From contig JAGQVV010000040.1 of the NCBI GenBank assembly GCA_020437805.1, positions 380-39,525 of the forward strand: a stretch of DNA of 39,146 nucleotides, in the 5' to 3' direction. This DNA comes from Flavobacteriales bacterium (lineage in GTDB: Bacteria > Bacteroidota > Bacteroidia > Flavobacteriales_F > PHOS-HE28). The notes beneath the pieces were generated by a model, which saw nothing but the letters and a program-made list of their open reading frames with translations, had not been told where the DNA came from and did not search any database. This document shows, piece after piece, positions 6,025-14,606 of this stretch. Both the position numbers and the translations under genes were made by a program. Position 1 is the stretch's first letter; the number at the start of each line of letters is the position of its first letter.

Positions 6025-8172
6025 ATGTCCCAATTGTTCAAGCGTGCCGGTCTCTCGGCCATCCTCGTTCTCCTGCTGCTTCCGCTTCAAGCGGGTAAAC
6101 TGGAAAAGGCCTTCAAAGCCTTGGAGATCCACGACTACTTCAAGGCGCGTGAGATCTTCCGGAAGGAGGTGAAGAAGCATCCGGCAGCGGCATGGTACGG
6201 GCTCAGCGTGATCAGCGGGAGGGCCGATAACCCGTTCTTCGATATCGATTCGGCCTACCAGTTCATCCTCAAAGCGGACCTTGCGTTCTCCGAAGCCCCT
6301 GATAAGGAGCGTGGATACATCGGGACGATGGGTGTTTCCTATACGAGCATCCAGGCGCAGCGCTCGCACGTCTATGATCTGGCATGGGAAGTGGCCAAGG
6401 GTCAGAACACGGTAGCATCCTATCGCAGCTACCTGGAGCGGTATCCGGGGGGCACGCGAGGAGATGAAGCGCGCACGGTAATGCATCATCTCGCATTCCA
6501 AGAAGCGAAGGCCACGAATACGGCCAAGGCCTATCAGGTCTTCTTGGACGCCTTTCCGGAGGCGAAACAGGTGTACGAGGCCAGAACGCGACAGCAGGAA
6601 GCGGTGTACGAGGAAGCCACGTCCGCAAAGGACCTGCCGAGCTATTTGGCCTTCATCAAGGAACATCCGGAGAACCCCAATGTGCGACAGGCCGAGGATG
6701 AGGTCTATCGCTTGTGCACGCCTTCCAGAACGATCCAGGAGTACCGGGAGTTCATTTTCGATCATCCGGAGAACCATCGGGTGCCCGATGCTTGGCGGAG
6801 CATCTACGAGACCTACAGCAAGGACCTCAGTGTCGGAACGATAACGAGCTTCATTGCCGAGTATCCGGACTATCCTTTCATGGAAGAGCTGGTGGATGAC
6901 TACAAGACCGCGAGCTTGGTGCTGCTGCCGTTCAGGCGGGAGGACAAGTGGGGCTTCATCGATCGGGAGGGAACCGAGCGGATCAAGGCCGAATACGAGT
7001 GGGTGGAGCCTTTCAAGGGTGGGCAAGCCATGGTGAGCCGTGATGGTCGCGTGGGAACGATCAACAGAAGCGGGAAAAGCGTGGTGTCCATCGAATATGA
7101 TGATGTGAACGAGCCGGTCGAAGGGACCAGCGTGGTGGAACGTGCAGGGCGTGTAGGCGCGGTGGATCGCAGTGGCGAACTCGTGGTACCGATGATCTAC
7201 ACGGATCTGGGCGACCTGCACGAAGGCTTGGCCTTTGCGCAGGACCATGCGGCTTACGGCTACGTGAATGCGCGTGGGGAATCCCGGATCGATTTCCGTT
7301 TCGGGTCGGCGGGTAATTTCCACCATGGGTTGGCGGTCGTGGGCATGGATGGCCGGAGCGGGGTGATCGATCGACAAGGAGCGTGGGTGGTTCCGCCGGA
7401 ATACGAATGGGTGGAAGGCTTTCGGGACCGTGTCTCACGTGTACGGCTGAATGGTCGAACCGGCTTGGTCAGCATGTATGGGGACATGTTGTTGGCCCCG
7501 GAACATGATCATATCGGCACCTTCAATGATGGCCTTGCGCTGGTGGTGACCGGAGATAGGTGCGGTTACGTGGATACCACAGGGCACTTCGTGATCCCAC
7601 AGGAATACGAGGCCGTGACCAATGTGGCCAATTGGGGCGACTTCAACAACGGGCTGGCCGAGGTGCAACACGGTGGCAAACGTTGCTTGATCGATACGGG
7701 AAACAACAAGATACTACCCTGTCAGTACATCGACATCGGAAGGACCACTGGTGGACTGATACCGGTTCGAAAGAAGACGAAATGGGGATTCGTGGATCGC
7801 GCAGGAAAGAGCGTGGTGGAAGCCAAATACGATCAAGCTTGGGAGATGGTGGAGGGCCTGGCGCGGGTGAAGCAGGGTGAGTTCTTCGGCGCGATCGACA
7901 GCACGGGAAAGGAAGTGATCCCGGTGCGGCACACGAGTTTGTTGGATGTCCAGGACGGTCATCTCGTGGCAGGTGAGGCTACCGGGCTGGGACTGTTGGA
8001 CCCGAACGGGAAAATGGTGGTCGCCTCGCTCTATGATGAGGTCGGGATGGTAGCTGACGGGGTCGTGCGCGTCCAACGGAACGACCGGTTCGCCTACCTG
8101 CTATTGACGGATGGCAGGTTCATCTGGAAGGAGGAGGGCTTCACTCGCGCCGACCCCGCATCAGCGGAGTAG
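6025..8172 (+). CDS. Secreted TPR plus WG-repeat protein
   Basis: A 715-residue protein. Residues 1-23 form a signal peptide (basic start, then LSAILVLLLLPLQAG). Residues 25-300 are helical and TPR/BamD-like, with repeated xxYLERYPGG, FLDAFPEA, FIKEHPENP and FIFDHPENH units about 35 residues apart. Residues 305-700 are about nine WG repeats (KWGFIDREG at 308-316, VGTINRSGK, VGAVDRSGE, YGYVNARGE, SGVIDRQGA, TGLVSMYGD, CGYVDTTGH, KWGFVDRAG, FGAIDSTGK), each followed by xxPxxYxxVxxFxxGLAxV. WG repeats form a beta structure thought to bind other proteins; the function is unknown. It converges on the T9SS adhesin gene, and the two coding ends overlap by 12 nt. Confidence 0.88.
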   Translation: MSQLFKRAGLSAILVLLLLPLQAGKLEKAFKALEIHDYFKAREIFRKEVKKHPAAAWYGLSVISGRADNPFFDIDSAYQFILKADLAFSEAPDKERGYIGTMGVSYTSIQAQRSHVYDLAWEVAKGQNTVASYRSYLERYPGGTRGDEARTVMHHLAFQEAKATNTAKAYQVFLDAFPEAKQVYEARTRQQEAVYEEATSAKDLPSYLAFIKEHPENPNVRQAEDEVYRLCTPSRTIQEYREFIFDHPENHRVPDAWRSIYETYSKDLSVGTITSFIAEYPDYPFMEELVDDYKTASLVLLPFRREDKWGFIDREGTERIKAEYEWVEPFKGGQAMVSRDGRVGTINRSGKSVVSIEYDDVNEPVEGTSVVERAGRVGAVDRSGELVVPMIYTDLGDLHEGLAFAQDHAAYGYVNARGESRIDFRFGSAGNFHHGLAVVGMDGRSGVIDRQGAWVVPPEYEWVEGFRDRVSRVRLNGRTGLVSMYGDMLLAPEHDHIGTFNDGLALVVTGDRCGYVDTTGHFVIPQEYEAVTNVANWGDFNNGLAEVQHGGKRCLIDTGNNKILPCQYIDIGRTTGGLIPVRKKTKWGFVDRAGKSVVEAKYDQAWEMVEGLARVKQGEFFGAIDSTGKEVIPVRHTSLLDVQDGHLVAGEATGLGLLDPNGKMVVASLYDEVGMVADGVVRVQRNDRFAYLLLTDGRFIWKEEGFTRADPASAE

Positions 8173-11100
8173 GTTCACGTGGCCAGTGAGGGTTTCCGCC
8201 TTCACGCCGTCCGCGGCGAGTACCCTGTAGCCGATCCTCCAGACATAGACGCCATCTTGGGACAAGGTGCCGTTGAACATCCCGTCCCAGCCGGCATTGC
8301 GATCATCGGTGCTGTGGATCAACTCGCCCCAACGATCGAAGATCTCCATCTGGAATTCATCAACGGGTCCTGCGAAGGAAGGCAGGAACAGCTCATTGAT
8401 CCCATCGCCGTTCGGGGTGAAAGTGTTCGGAATGAACACGAACGTGGCGCAATCCCCTGGGTTGATCACGACGGTCCCGCTGGCGTCGATGCAATCACCT
8501 GAAACAGCCACTTCATAGGTGCCAGGTTCCATGATCGACAGCATGTTACCCACAGCACCCGTGTTCCACAGGTAGTTCGCCCCAGGAATAGGAGTGGCTT
8601 CGACGACTTCGATGGCACCCGGGCATAGTTCGCGGTCCGGTCCCAGGTCGATCTCGTCAATGAACGCCAGGATATCCACCACAATGGCATCACTGCTCGT
8701 GCAGCCCAAGCTATCCAAGGTGACCGTGTAGGTACCTGAGGTGCCCACCAGGATCGAATTACCTGAAGCCCCCGTTGACCAGAGGATCGATGTGGCTGAT
8801 TGGTCCACGCTCAATTCCACCACCTCGCCATCACAAATCCGCAGGTCGGGTCCGAGGTCGGGCACTTCCATGGACAGGACCTCCACATGGACCTGGTCCT
8901 CGGCCGTGCAGCCGGAAACGGTGATCATCACCGAATACGATGCTGCAGTGCCGGTCACGATGGAAGCGCTGGTCGCACCGGTATTCCAGAGGTAGGTGGC
9001 CCCGGGCGTAGTGGCGTCGAATTCGGTGGTGGTACCGGAGCAGATGATACGGTCCTCGCCCAGATCGAAGCTGCTGGGGGAGAATACGGATACCGCTATG
9101 CTATCCCGTTGTACGCATCCGTTGCGCGTCACTTCCACCCAACGGGTCGCCTCGCTCGTGACCGTGATGAGCGCCGATGTGGAGCCATCATCCCACAGGT
9201 AGGTAGCGCCCGGCTCATTGACGTCCAGTGCAAGTTCAGCACCCTCGCAGATCGTGGTGTCATTCCCCAAGTCCAAGGTCGGGCCGACCAACAGCGAAAC
9301 GGACGCTTCGTCGGATGCACTGCACCCATCCACGGTGACAGTGACGGATACCACACCGGCCTGCCCGGTCTCGAACGCCGATCCGATGGAGCCCTCGTGC
9401 CAGAGATAACTTGCGTTGGTGGTGGTCACATCGAAAAGTGTTGTGGCGCCGGGGCACAAGGCCACATCACCACCGAGGTCCACTACGGGGTTCGGGTTGA
9501 AGGTCACCGCGATGGCATCGGTCAGGATACACTCACCCACGGTGGCCTCCACGGTATAGGTCCCGGTGGTCGAAACGGTCCGGATCGGGCTCGTGGAGCC
9601 ATCTTCCCATTCCACGGAGGAACCCGGTACCGTTGCGTTCAATTCGATCGAATTTCCTTCGCACAGGAATTGGTCCGCTCCGAGGTCCAACGATCCCGGA
9701 TCCGCGTAGTCCACCACGATGGTATCACTTGCTGTGCAACCCGACAATGCCTGGAAGACCAACCAATAGGTTCCTGCTGCATCCACAGTGAAGCTCGAAG
9801 CCTCCAGCACATCGTTCCATGTGGTCACGCCGATGATCGTTGGTCCGGTGAGGGTCAGTGTATGTCCAGGGCACAAGGACGTATCGGGTCCAAGGTCCAC
9901 GGTCAACGAACCGAAGTTCACGTCGATCGCGTCACTCGCCATGCAGCCGTTCAATTCCACATCCACGGTGTAGGTGCCCGAGGTGTTGACGGACAGTGTT
10001 GCCGATGTCGCTCCTGTGTTCCACAGGTAGGAAGCGCCGGGCCATGTGGCATCCAGTACAATGCTCGATTCCCCATCGCAAAGTGTCAGGTCAGGTCCAA
10101 GGGCTACCGTCGGTATGGGGTTCAATTGAACGTTCACGGTATCCCTCGCGCTGCATCCGCTCTGTGAAACCTCCACCCAATAGCTCCCCGTGACCTGCAC
10201 TTCAACCGTGGCGGTTGTGGCGCCCGTGCTCCAGAGGTAGGTCCCGCCCGGTGTCGTTGCATCCAACACGACGGGTGTGCCTTCACAGGCTAGGATATCC
10301 GCGCCCAGGTCCAACGCATCGGGAGATAGTACCGTGATGACCACGTCATCCGTACCGACACATCCACCAGCGGAAACCTCCACGCTGAACGTACCCGTGC
10401 TCGTGGCCATGAGCGTAGGGGCCATGGAACCATCATTCCAGAGATATGTGGCCCCGGGCCAGGTGGCGTCCAAGAGCGCATGCTCACCAGCGCAGATAGT
10501 TCGATCCGGTCCGAGATCCACCACGGGGACGGGGGCCACCATCACCAGAATGGTATCGCTTGTGCTGCATTGACCAACGGTGACCTGCGCCCAATAGGTC
10601 CCACTTTCAGTTACCGTGATCGTGGGGGTCGTGGCAGCGTTGCTCCAGAGGTATAAGGCACCGGCCGTGGTGGCATCCAGGATCGCCTGTTCGCCTTCGC
10701 ATAGGACAAGATCGGGTCCAAGGTCGAGCGAGGTGGAGGAGAGTAAGGTCACCTCCACGTTGTCAGAGGCCACGCAGCCGTTCAGGTCCACATCAACGGA
10801 GTACGTTCCGGTCGCACTGGCCGTGATGGTCCCGCTGGTGGCTCCTGTGTTCCAGAGGTAGGTCGCGCCGGGCCAAGTGGCATCGAGCACCACGTCCTCG
10901 TTCGCGCAGAGCGTGACATCCGGTCCAAGATCCGCCATGGGCAAGGGGTTCACGGTGATCAAGACGGTGTCGCTGACACTGCATGTACCTTGGGTCACTT
11001 CCACCCATACCTGTCCCGCCGCGTCGATCGACAGGGAAGGGGTGATGGCCCCGGTGCTCCAGAGGTAGGAGGCGCCTGGAAGTGTCGCATCCAGGACCAC

Positions 11101-13773
11101 ATTCTCCCCTTGGCAAAGTGCAATATTCGAACCGAGCTCCACAGAGGACGGCGACGCATAGGCCACATCGATGGCATCCGTCGCAGTGCAATTCGCCGCA
11201 TTCGTCACGGTCACATCGTAGGTGCCCGCACTGGTAACGGTCAGCGTCGGGGTCACGGCCCCTGAGCTCCACAAGTAGGAGAGTCCTGCCCCGGTGGCAT
11301 CCAAGACCACTTGTTCACCGGGGCACAGGGTAGTGTCACTGCCGAGCGCAACGAGCGGCAACGAAGCCACAAGGACATCCACAGCGTCGGACACGCTGCA
11401 ACTCCCCTGGGTCACCGTAACACTGTAATTTCCGGGTAGCCCGGTTTGTATGGTTGGGCTCACGGCACCGGTGCTCCATAGATAGGAGGCGCCCGGTAGG
11501 GTGGCATCCAAGGTGATCATGCTGCCTTGGCAGATCGTGGAGTCCGGACCGAGATCGATGGCGCTCGGCGCAGCATAGCTCACATTGATCGCATCGGAAG
11601 CGATACAACCATTCCCATCGGTCAAGATGACGTTGTAAGTGCCGGCGGCGCTCACATTGAACGAAGATGCCACTGAACCGTTCTGCCAGAGATAGCTTGC
11701 TCCTGCTTGGGTAGCATCGAGCATCAACTGTTCTCCGGGGCATAGGGTCGTGTCATTGCCCAGGTCGACCTGAGCGGCAGGCCATTCGTTCACGAGCACG
11801 GCATCCGAACTGCTGCAACCAGCAACGGTCACGGTAACATCGTAATTGCCGGGTCCGGCAGCGATCGTGGCACCCACGGCACCCGTGTTCCACAGGTAGG
11901 TGGCCGATGGCGTGGTAGCATCGAGCAGGACGTCGACACCGGGGCAGGTCCAGCGGTCGGCCCCAAGGTCAACAGTGGGCAACGGGTTCACGAACACTTC
12001 GATGGAGTCGCGCACGGTACAGCCGTTCAAGGTCACATCCTGCCAAAGAATCCCAGCCGTGCCGATATTGATCGTGGCCGAGGATTCGCCAGTGCTCCAC
12101 GTGTAGGTGGCCCCTGGCACGGTTGAGCCGATCGCGGCGTTCTGGCCTGCACAGAAGGTCAGGTCCGGTCCCAGGTCAACTACAGGCAAGGGATGGTGGG
12201 AAAGGGTGAAGGAATCCGAGGTGGAACACCCGTTGGCCGTAACGGTGACGGAGTACACACCCGGTGCACTCGCATCGTACGTGGCATCCGTGGAGCCGTC
12301 CTGCCAGAGGTAGCTACCGCCGGTGATCGAGGCATCCAACTGGACCGATGAACCGGGGCAAATGGTCAGGTCCGGTCCCAGATCCACCACCGGCAAGGGG
12401 GTGATCGACACATTCACCACATCGCTTGCTGTGCATCCGTTCACGGTAACGATCACTCCATAAGCACCACTGGCCACGGGTGTGTACGTGGCATTCATCG
12501 AACCATCCTGCCACAGATAGGTGGCACCGGGCGTGGTGGCATCCAACAGGACTGGTGTTCCTGCGCACACCACACGGTCCGGGCCGAGGTCGACGATCGG
12601 GTTCGGGTTGTAGAGCACATCGATCGCATCACTGGTGGAGCATCCGTTCGCCGTGACGTTAACACTGTATGTCCCAGGCCCGGTCACGTTGAGCGTCGGG
12701 CTGCTTGAGCCGTCCTGCCAACCGTAGGTCGCCCCCGGAACGGTTGCATCCAGGGTCATGCTTTGCCCATCGCAGAGTGTAATGTCAGGCCCAAGGTCCA
12801 CCAGGGGCAGGGCATTGTAGTTCACATCGATGGCATCACTGGTCGAGCAACCGTTGGCTGTGACCGTTACGCTATAATTACCAGGACCGCTGACCACATA
12901 AGAGCTTGCGACACTTCCGTCCTGCCACAGGTAGCTTCCGCCGAGGACGGCAGCATCCAGCACCAGGTTCTGCCCGACACAAAGGGTTGCATCCGGCCCG
13001 AGGTCAACAACGGGAAGGGGCGTCACAGCAAGGTCCATCTGATCAAGAAGAACGATCGTACTGCTGATACTGATGTCATCCAGACCGAGATCGTTCCCGA
13101 TACCGTGTCCACTCGCGATCTTCACGCAAAAGGTGGCGCTCGTTTGCCCGGGGGCACTTGTCCAAGTGTTCGTGAAAGTGGTCCATGAGCCTTGCGAACC
13201 GGTCTGCATCCAAAGTCCTTGTTGGACCCCATCGACGGCCCAGTCCAGCAGGGGAGGTCCTTGCGAGGCCAAGGACATGGCCCGAATGCTCAGGGTGTAG
13301 GTTTGCTCGGGACAAACACTTATCGTGTTGCACCATGCATCCCAGCCGGAATGCATCCAACCGGCATTGATCATCAAAAAGGCCCCATTCCCTGTTCCGA
13401 GGAATTGAGGGTGGTATGTTGCCGCGTTCGTACCGATGAAATAGTTGCCATCGGTGGTTAGCGTGCTACTGTAGTTGAACTGTGAGGTGAAGCCCGTGTT
13501 CCCGCCGCTGAAATTCCCGTTCGTGGCCAATTCTCCGGTCGGGTAGCTCACTTGCCCCCAGTAGGTCCCCGCGGTGCTCACGGTGATCGAGGTCGCGTTC
13601 GAACCGGTGCTCCAGAGGTAGTTGGGGAAGCCGGCAGGTGCGAAGAGGGTGATATCCTGCCCTTCACAGATCGTAGCATCCGGACCGATATCAATGGCGC
13701 AGGGCTGAGCGAACAGACTCCCTGCGAACAGGAAGCAGCTGAGGCTCATTAGGTATGTGTGACGTTCTGTCAA
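8161..13773 (-). CDS. Giant T9SS-exported adhesin with about 23 Ig/PKD-like repeats
   Basis: An 1870-residue surface protein. A signal peptide (residues 1-23, SCFLFAGSLFAQ) is followed by repeat 1 (about 27-85), a non-repeat beta-rich domain (about 85-250, possibly carbohydrate binding, judged only from its aromatic-rich GWDAW/LDWAVDG character), then 22 repeats of about 70 residues. Each has the form VDLGPDxTLCxGxxxxLDAT, PGATYLWxTG, GTYSVxVTxxGCxxSD; two Cys per repeat could form a disulfide. Residues about 1776-1870 are the gliding-motility-associated type B T9SS sorting domain (IPNTFTPNGDGINE, IFDRWGELI, GVYVWRIGY). TTG at 13773 gives the signal peptide an Arg/His n-region; ATG at 13749 (MSLSCFLFAG) is the alternative but lacks any positive charge. 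A GAACTTTG box lies upstream. Confidence 0.93.
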   Translation of the reverse strand: MTERHTYLMSLSCFLFAGSLFAQPCAIDIGPDATICEGQDITLFAPAGFPNYLWSTGSNATSITVSTAGTYWGQVSYPTGELATNGNFSGGNTGFTSQFNYSSTLTTDGNYFIGTNAATYHPQFLGTGNGAFLMINAGWMHSGWDAWCNTISVCPEQTYTLSIRAMSLASQGPPLLDWAVDGVQQGLWMQTGSQGSWTTFTNTWTSAPGQTSATFCVKIASGHGIGNDLGLDDISISSTIVLLDQMDLAVTPLPVVDLGPDATLCVGQNLVLDAAVLGGSYLWQDGSVASSYVVSGPGNYSVTVTANGCSTSDAIDVNYNALPLVDLGPDITLCDGQSMTLDATVPGATYGWQDGSSSPTLNVTGPGTYSVNVTANGCSTSDAIDVLYNPNPIVDLGPDRVVCAGTPVLLDATTPGATYLWQDGSMNATYTPVASGAYGVIVTVNGCTASDVVNVSITPLPVVDLGPDLTICPGSSVQLDASITGGSYLWQDGSTDATYDASAPGVYSVTVTANGCSTSDSFTLSHHPLPVVDLGPDLTFCAGQNAAIGSTVPGATYTWSTGESSATINIGTAGILWQDVTLNGCTVRDSIEVFVNPLPTVDLGADRWTCPGVDVLLDATTPSATYLWNTGAVGATIAAGPGNYDVTVTVAGCSSSDAVLVNEWPAAQVDLGNDTTLCPGEQLMLDATQAGASYLWQNGSVASSFNVSAAGTYNVILTDGNGCIASDAINVSYAAPSAIDLGPDSTICQGSMITLDATLPGASYLWSTGAVSPTIQTGLPGNYSVTVTQGSCSVSDAVDVLVASLPLVALGSDTTLCPGEQVVLDATGAGLSYLWSSGAVTPTLTVTSAGTYDVTVTNAANCTATDAIDVAYASPSSVELGSNIALCQGENVVLDATLPGASYLWSTGAITPSLSIDAAGQVWVEVTQGTCSVSDTVLITVNPLPMADLGPDVTLCANEDVVLDATWPGATYLWNTGATSGTITASATGTYSVDVDLNGCVASDNVEVTLLSSTSLDLGPDLVLCEGEQAILDATTAGALYLWSNAATTPTITVTESGTYWAQVTVGQCSTSDTILVMVAPVPVVDLGPDRTICAGEHALLDATWPGATYLWNDGSMAPTLMATSTGTFSVEVSAGGCVGTDDVVITVLSPDALDLGADILACEGTPVVLDATTPGGTYLWSTGATTATVEVQVTGSYWVEVSQSGCSARDTVNVQLNPIPTVALGPDLTLCDGESSIVLDATWPGASYLWNTGATSATLSVNTSGTYTVDVELNGCMASDAIDVNFGSLTVDLGPDTSLCPGHTLTLTGPTIIGVTTWNDVLEASSFTVDAAGTYWLVFQALSGCTASDTIVVDYADPGSLDLGADQFLCEGNSIELNATVPGSSVEWEDGSTSPIRTVSTTGTYTVEATVGECILTDAIAVTFNPNPVVDLGGDVALCPGATTLFDVTTTNASYLWHEGSIGSAFETGQAGVVSVTVTVDGCSASDEASVSLLVGPTLDLGNDTTICEGAELALDVNEPGATYLWDDGSTSALITVTSEATRWVEVTRNGCVQRDSIAVSVFSPSSFDLGEDRIICSGTTTEFDATTPGATYLWNTGATSASIVTGTAASYSVMITVSGCTAEDQVHVEVLSMEVPDLGPDLRICDGEVVELSVDQSATSILWSTGASGNSILVGTSGTYTVTLDSLGCTSSDAIVVDILAFIDEIDLGPDRELCPGAIEVVEATPIPGANYLWNTGAVGNMLSIMEPGTYEVAVSGDCIDASGTVVINPGDCATFVFIPNTFTPNGDGINELFLPSFAGPVDEFQMEIFDRWGELIHSTDDRNAGWDGMFNGTLSQDGVYVWRIGYRVLAADGVKAETLTGHVNLLR
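8450..13010 (-). repeat. Tandem ~208-bp coding repeats (22 units) with a ~417-bp super-period
   Basis: Within the adhesin gene the codons for the LGPD and YLW motifs recur about every 205-215 bp (for example near 8655, 8863, 9070 and 9280). In the middle, neighbouring units differ but every second unit is alike: CPGEQ-type units near 11311 and 11732, and CQG-type units near 11107 and 11523, lie about 416-421 bp apart. This indicates expansion by two-unit blocks. The units are diverged protein repeats, not identical DNA copies. Confidence 0.85.
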
Positions 13774-13801
13774 ATCGCTCCGGGCATGGATATCCAGTGC
13801 C

Positions 13802-13809
13802 CAAAGTTC
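13802..13809 (-). promoter_or_regulatory. Possible adhesin -7 box (GAACTTTG)
   Basis: The minus strand reads GAACTTTG 28 nt upstream of the TTG at 13773, one mismatch from TAnnTTTG. It would allow either the TTG or the ATG at 13749 to be used. Confidence 0.35.
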
Positions 13810-13852
13810 GGGCCGATCGCCGAAATGACGCGTCCATGGCGTCGAACGTTGC

Positions 13853-14500
13853 TCACCAAGCTATGAACATTCGATTCACCCCTTCCAAGCGCAGTTCTTG
13901 CACGTGGTGAAAGGTGCGGCGCGCATGAAGAAGGACCCTTTCGCAGCGCTCGACGGAATGCGGGTCATGACCTACCGTATTGATGCAGACCGTGCCGTTC
14001 TCCGCACATCGATCGCGCAGTCCTTGGATGAAGGCCCTTGAATCAACGCCACGTGCGAGATCGAGATCGTCGAACAGGTCCACCAACACCAGTTCATAGC
14101 GCTCGCGAAGTGCATGCACTTGGATCATCGCATCACCAAGCACCAGGGTCAAGTCCCTGAATCGTCCCAGGTCGAACTGGTCACGTGCGATCTCCACCAT
14201 GGTAGGGTCCAATTCCACAGCGGTGATGGGTGCTCCTGACCGGAGATCATCACGGAGGATCTCGAGCAAGCTTCCCCCACCCAAGCCCAGGATCAAGACC
14301 GAGGCGGGTGCCAAGGCGCGACTTTCGATGTGCGCGAAGGTCCGTTGCCAAACCCTGTGCAAGGACCCGAAGGATTGATTGCCGTACCTCGAGTTGAGCA
14401 CTTTCCGACCGTTCTCCCAACGCACCTCGAGCGGTCCGAATAGCCCTTCTGTGCGGCTGTGTGTCACAGGCCAGAGCCAACTCAAGGTTCTTTGGAACAT
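13853..14500 (-). CDS. Spermidine-synthase-like SAM-dependent methyltransferase fold protein
   Basis: A 215-residue cytoplasmic protein with a Rossmann fold of the spermidine synthase/SpeE-like group. The nucleotide loop is ASVLILGLGGGSLLEIL (about residues 66-82), followed by ITAVELDPTMVEIAR with the acidic ribose-binding Glu, and a YELVLVDLFDD strand near 135. It lacks the N-terminal beta-barrel of a full polyamine synthase and is short, so its activity could be methyl transfer rather than aminopropyl transfer. The open frame runs up to 14878, but that extension is shadow sequence of the opposite cyclase gene; the family start is MFQRTLSW at 14500. It is divergent from cyclase 1. Confidence 0.82.
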   Translation of the reverse strand: MFQRTLSWLWPVTHSRTEGLFGPLEVRWENGRKVLNSRYGNQSFGSLHRVWQRTFAHIESRALAPASVLILGLGGGSLLEILRDDLRSGAPITAVELDPTMVEIARDQFDLGRFRDLTLVLGDAMIQVHALRERYELVLVDLFDDLDLARGVDSRAFIQGLRDRCAENGTVCINTVGHDPHSVERCERVLLHARRTFHHVQELRLEGVNRMFIAW

Positions 14501-14518
14501 GCCGGGTACGATGGTATG

Positions 14519-14526
14519 CAAAGGTG
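14519..14526 (-). promoter_or_regulatory. Possible -7 box (CACCTTTG) of the methyltransferase gene
   Basis: The minus strand reads CACCTTTG 18 nt upstream of the ATG at 14500, the same sequence as at the RND transporter gene. It supports the start at 14500. Confidence 0.4.
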
Positions 14527-14591
14527 GGGAGGTTGTGCCGATAGGACCGTGGTACTCGATCTTCGACACGGATCGGCAGGTGCCACCGCCG

Positions 14592-14599
14592 TACTTTCG
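14592..14599 (+). promoter_or_regulatory. -7 box TACTTTCG of cyclase 1
   Basis: TACTTTCG (one mismatch from TAnnTTTG) ends 7 nt before an in-frame TTG at 14607, the best-placed start of the cyclase. Confidence 0.45.
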
Positions 14600-14606
14600 C
14601 GCCCTC

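Noticed and set aside
5950-7377. 475-residue open frame on the minus strand
   Set aside because: Antisense to the WG-repeat gene, whose signal peptide, WG motifs and promoter are clear.
8800-10167. 455-residue open frame on the plus strand with internal repetition
   Set aside because: Its repetition is only the reverse complement of the adhesin repeats; no family features.
8450-13010. Regularly spaced repeats suggestive of a CRISPR array
   Set aside because: The unit is about 208 bp, diverged and fully coding for Ig-like protein repeats, with no short identical repeats or unique spacers, and no cas genes nearby.
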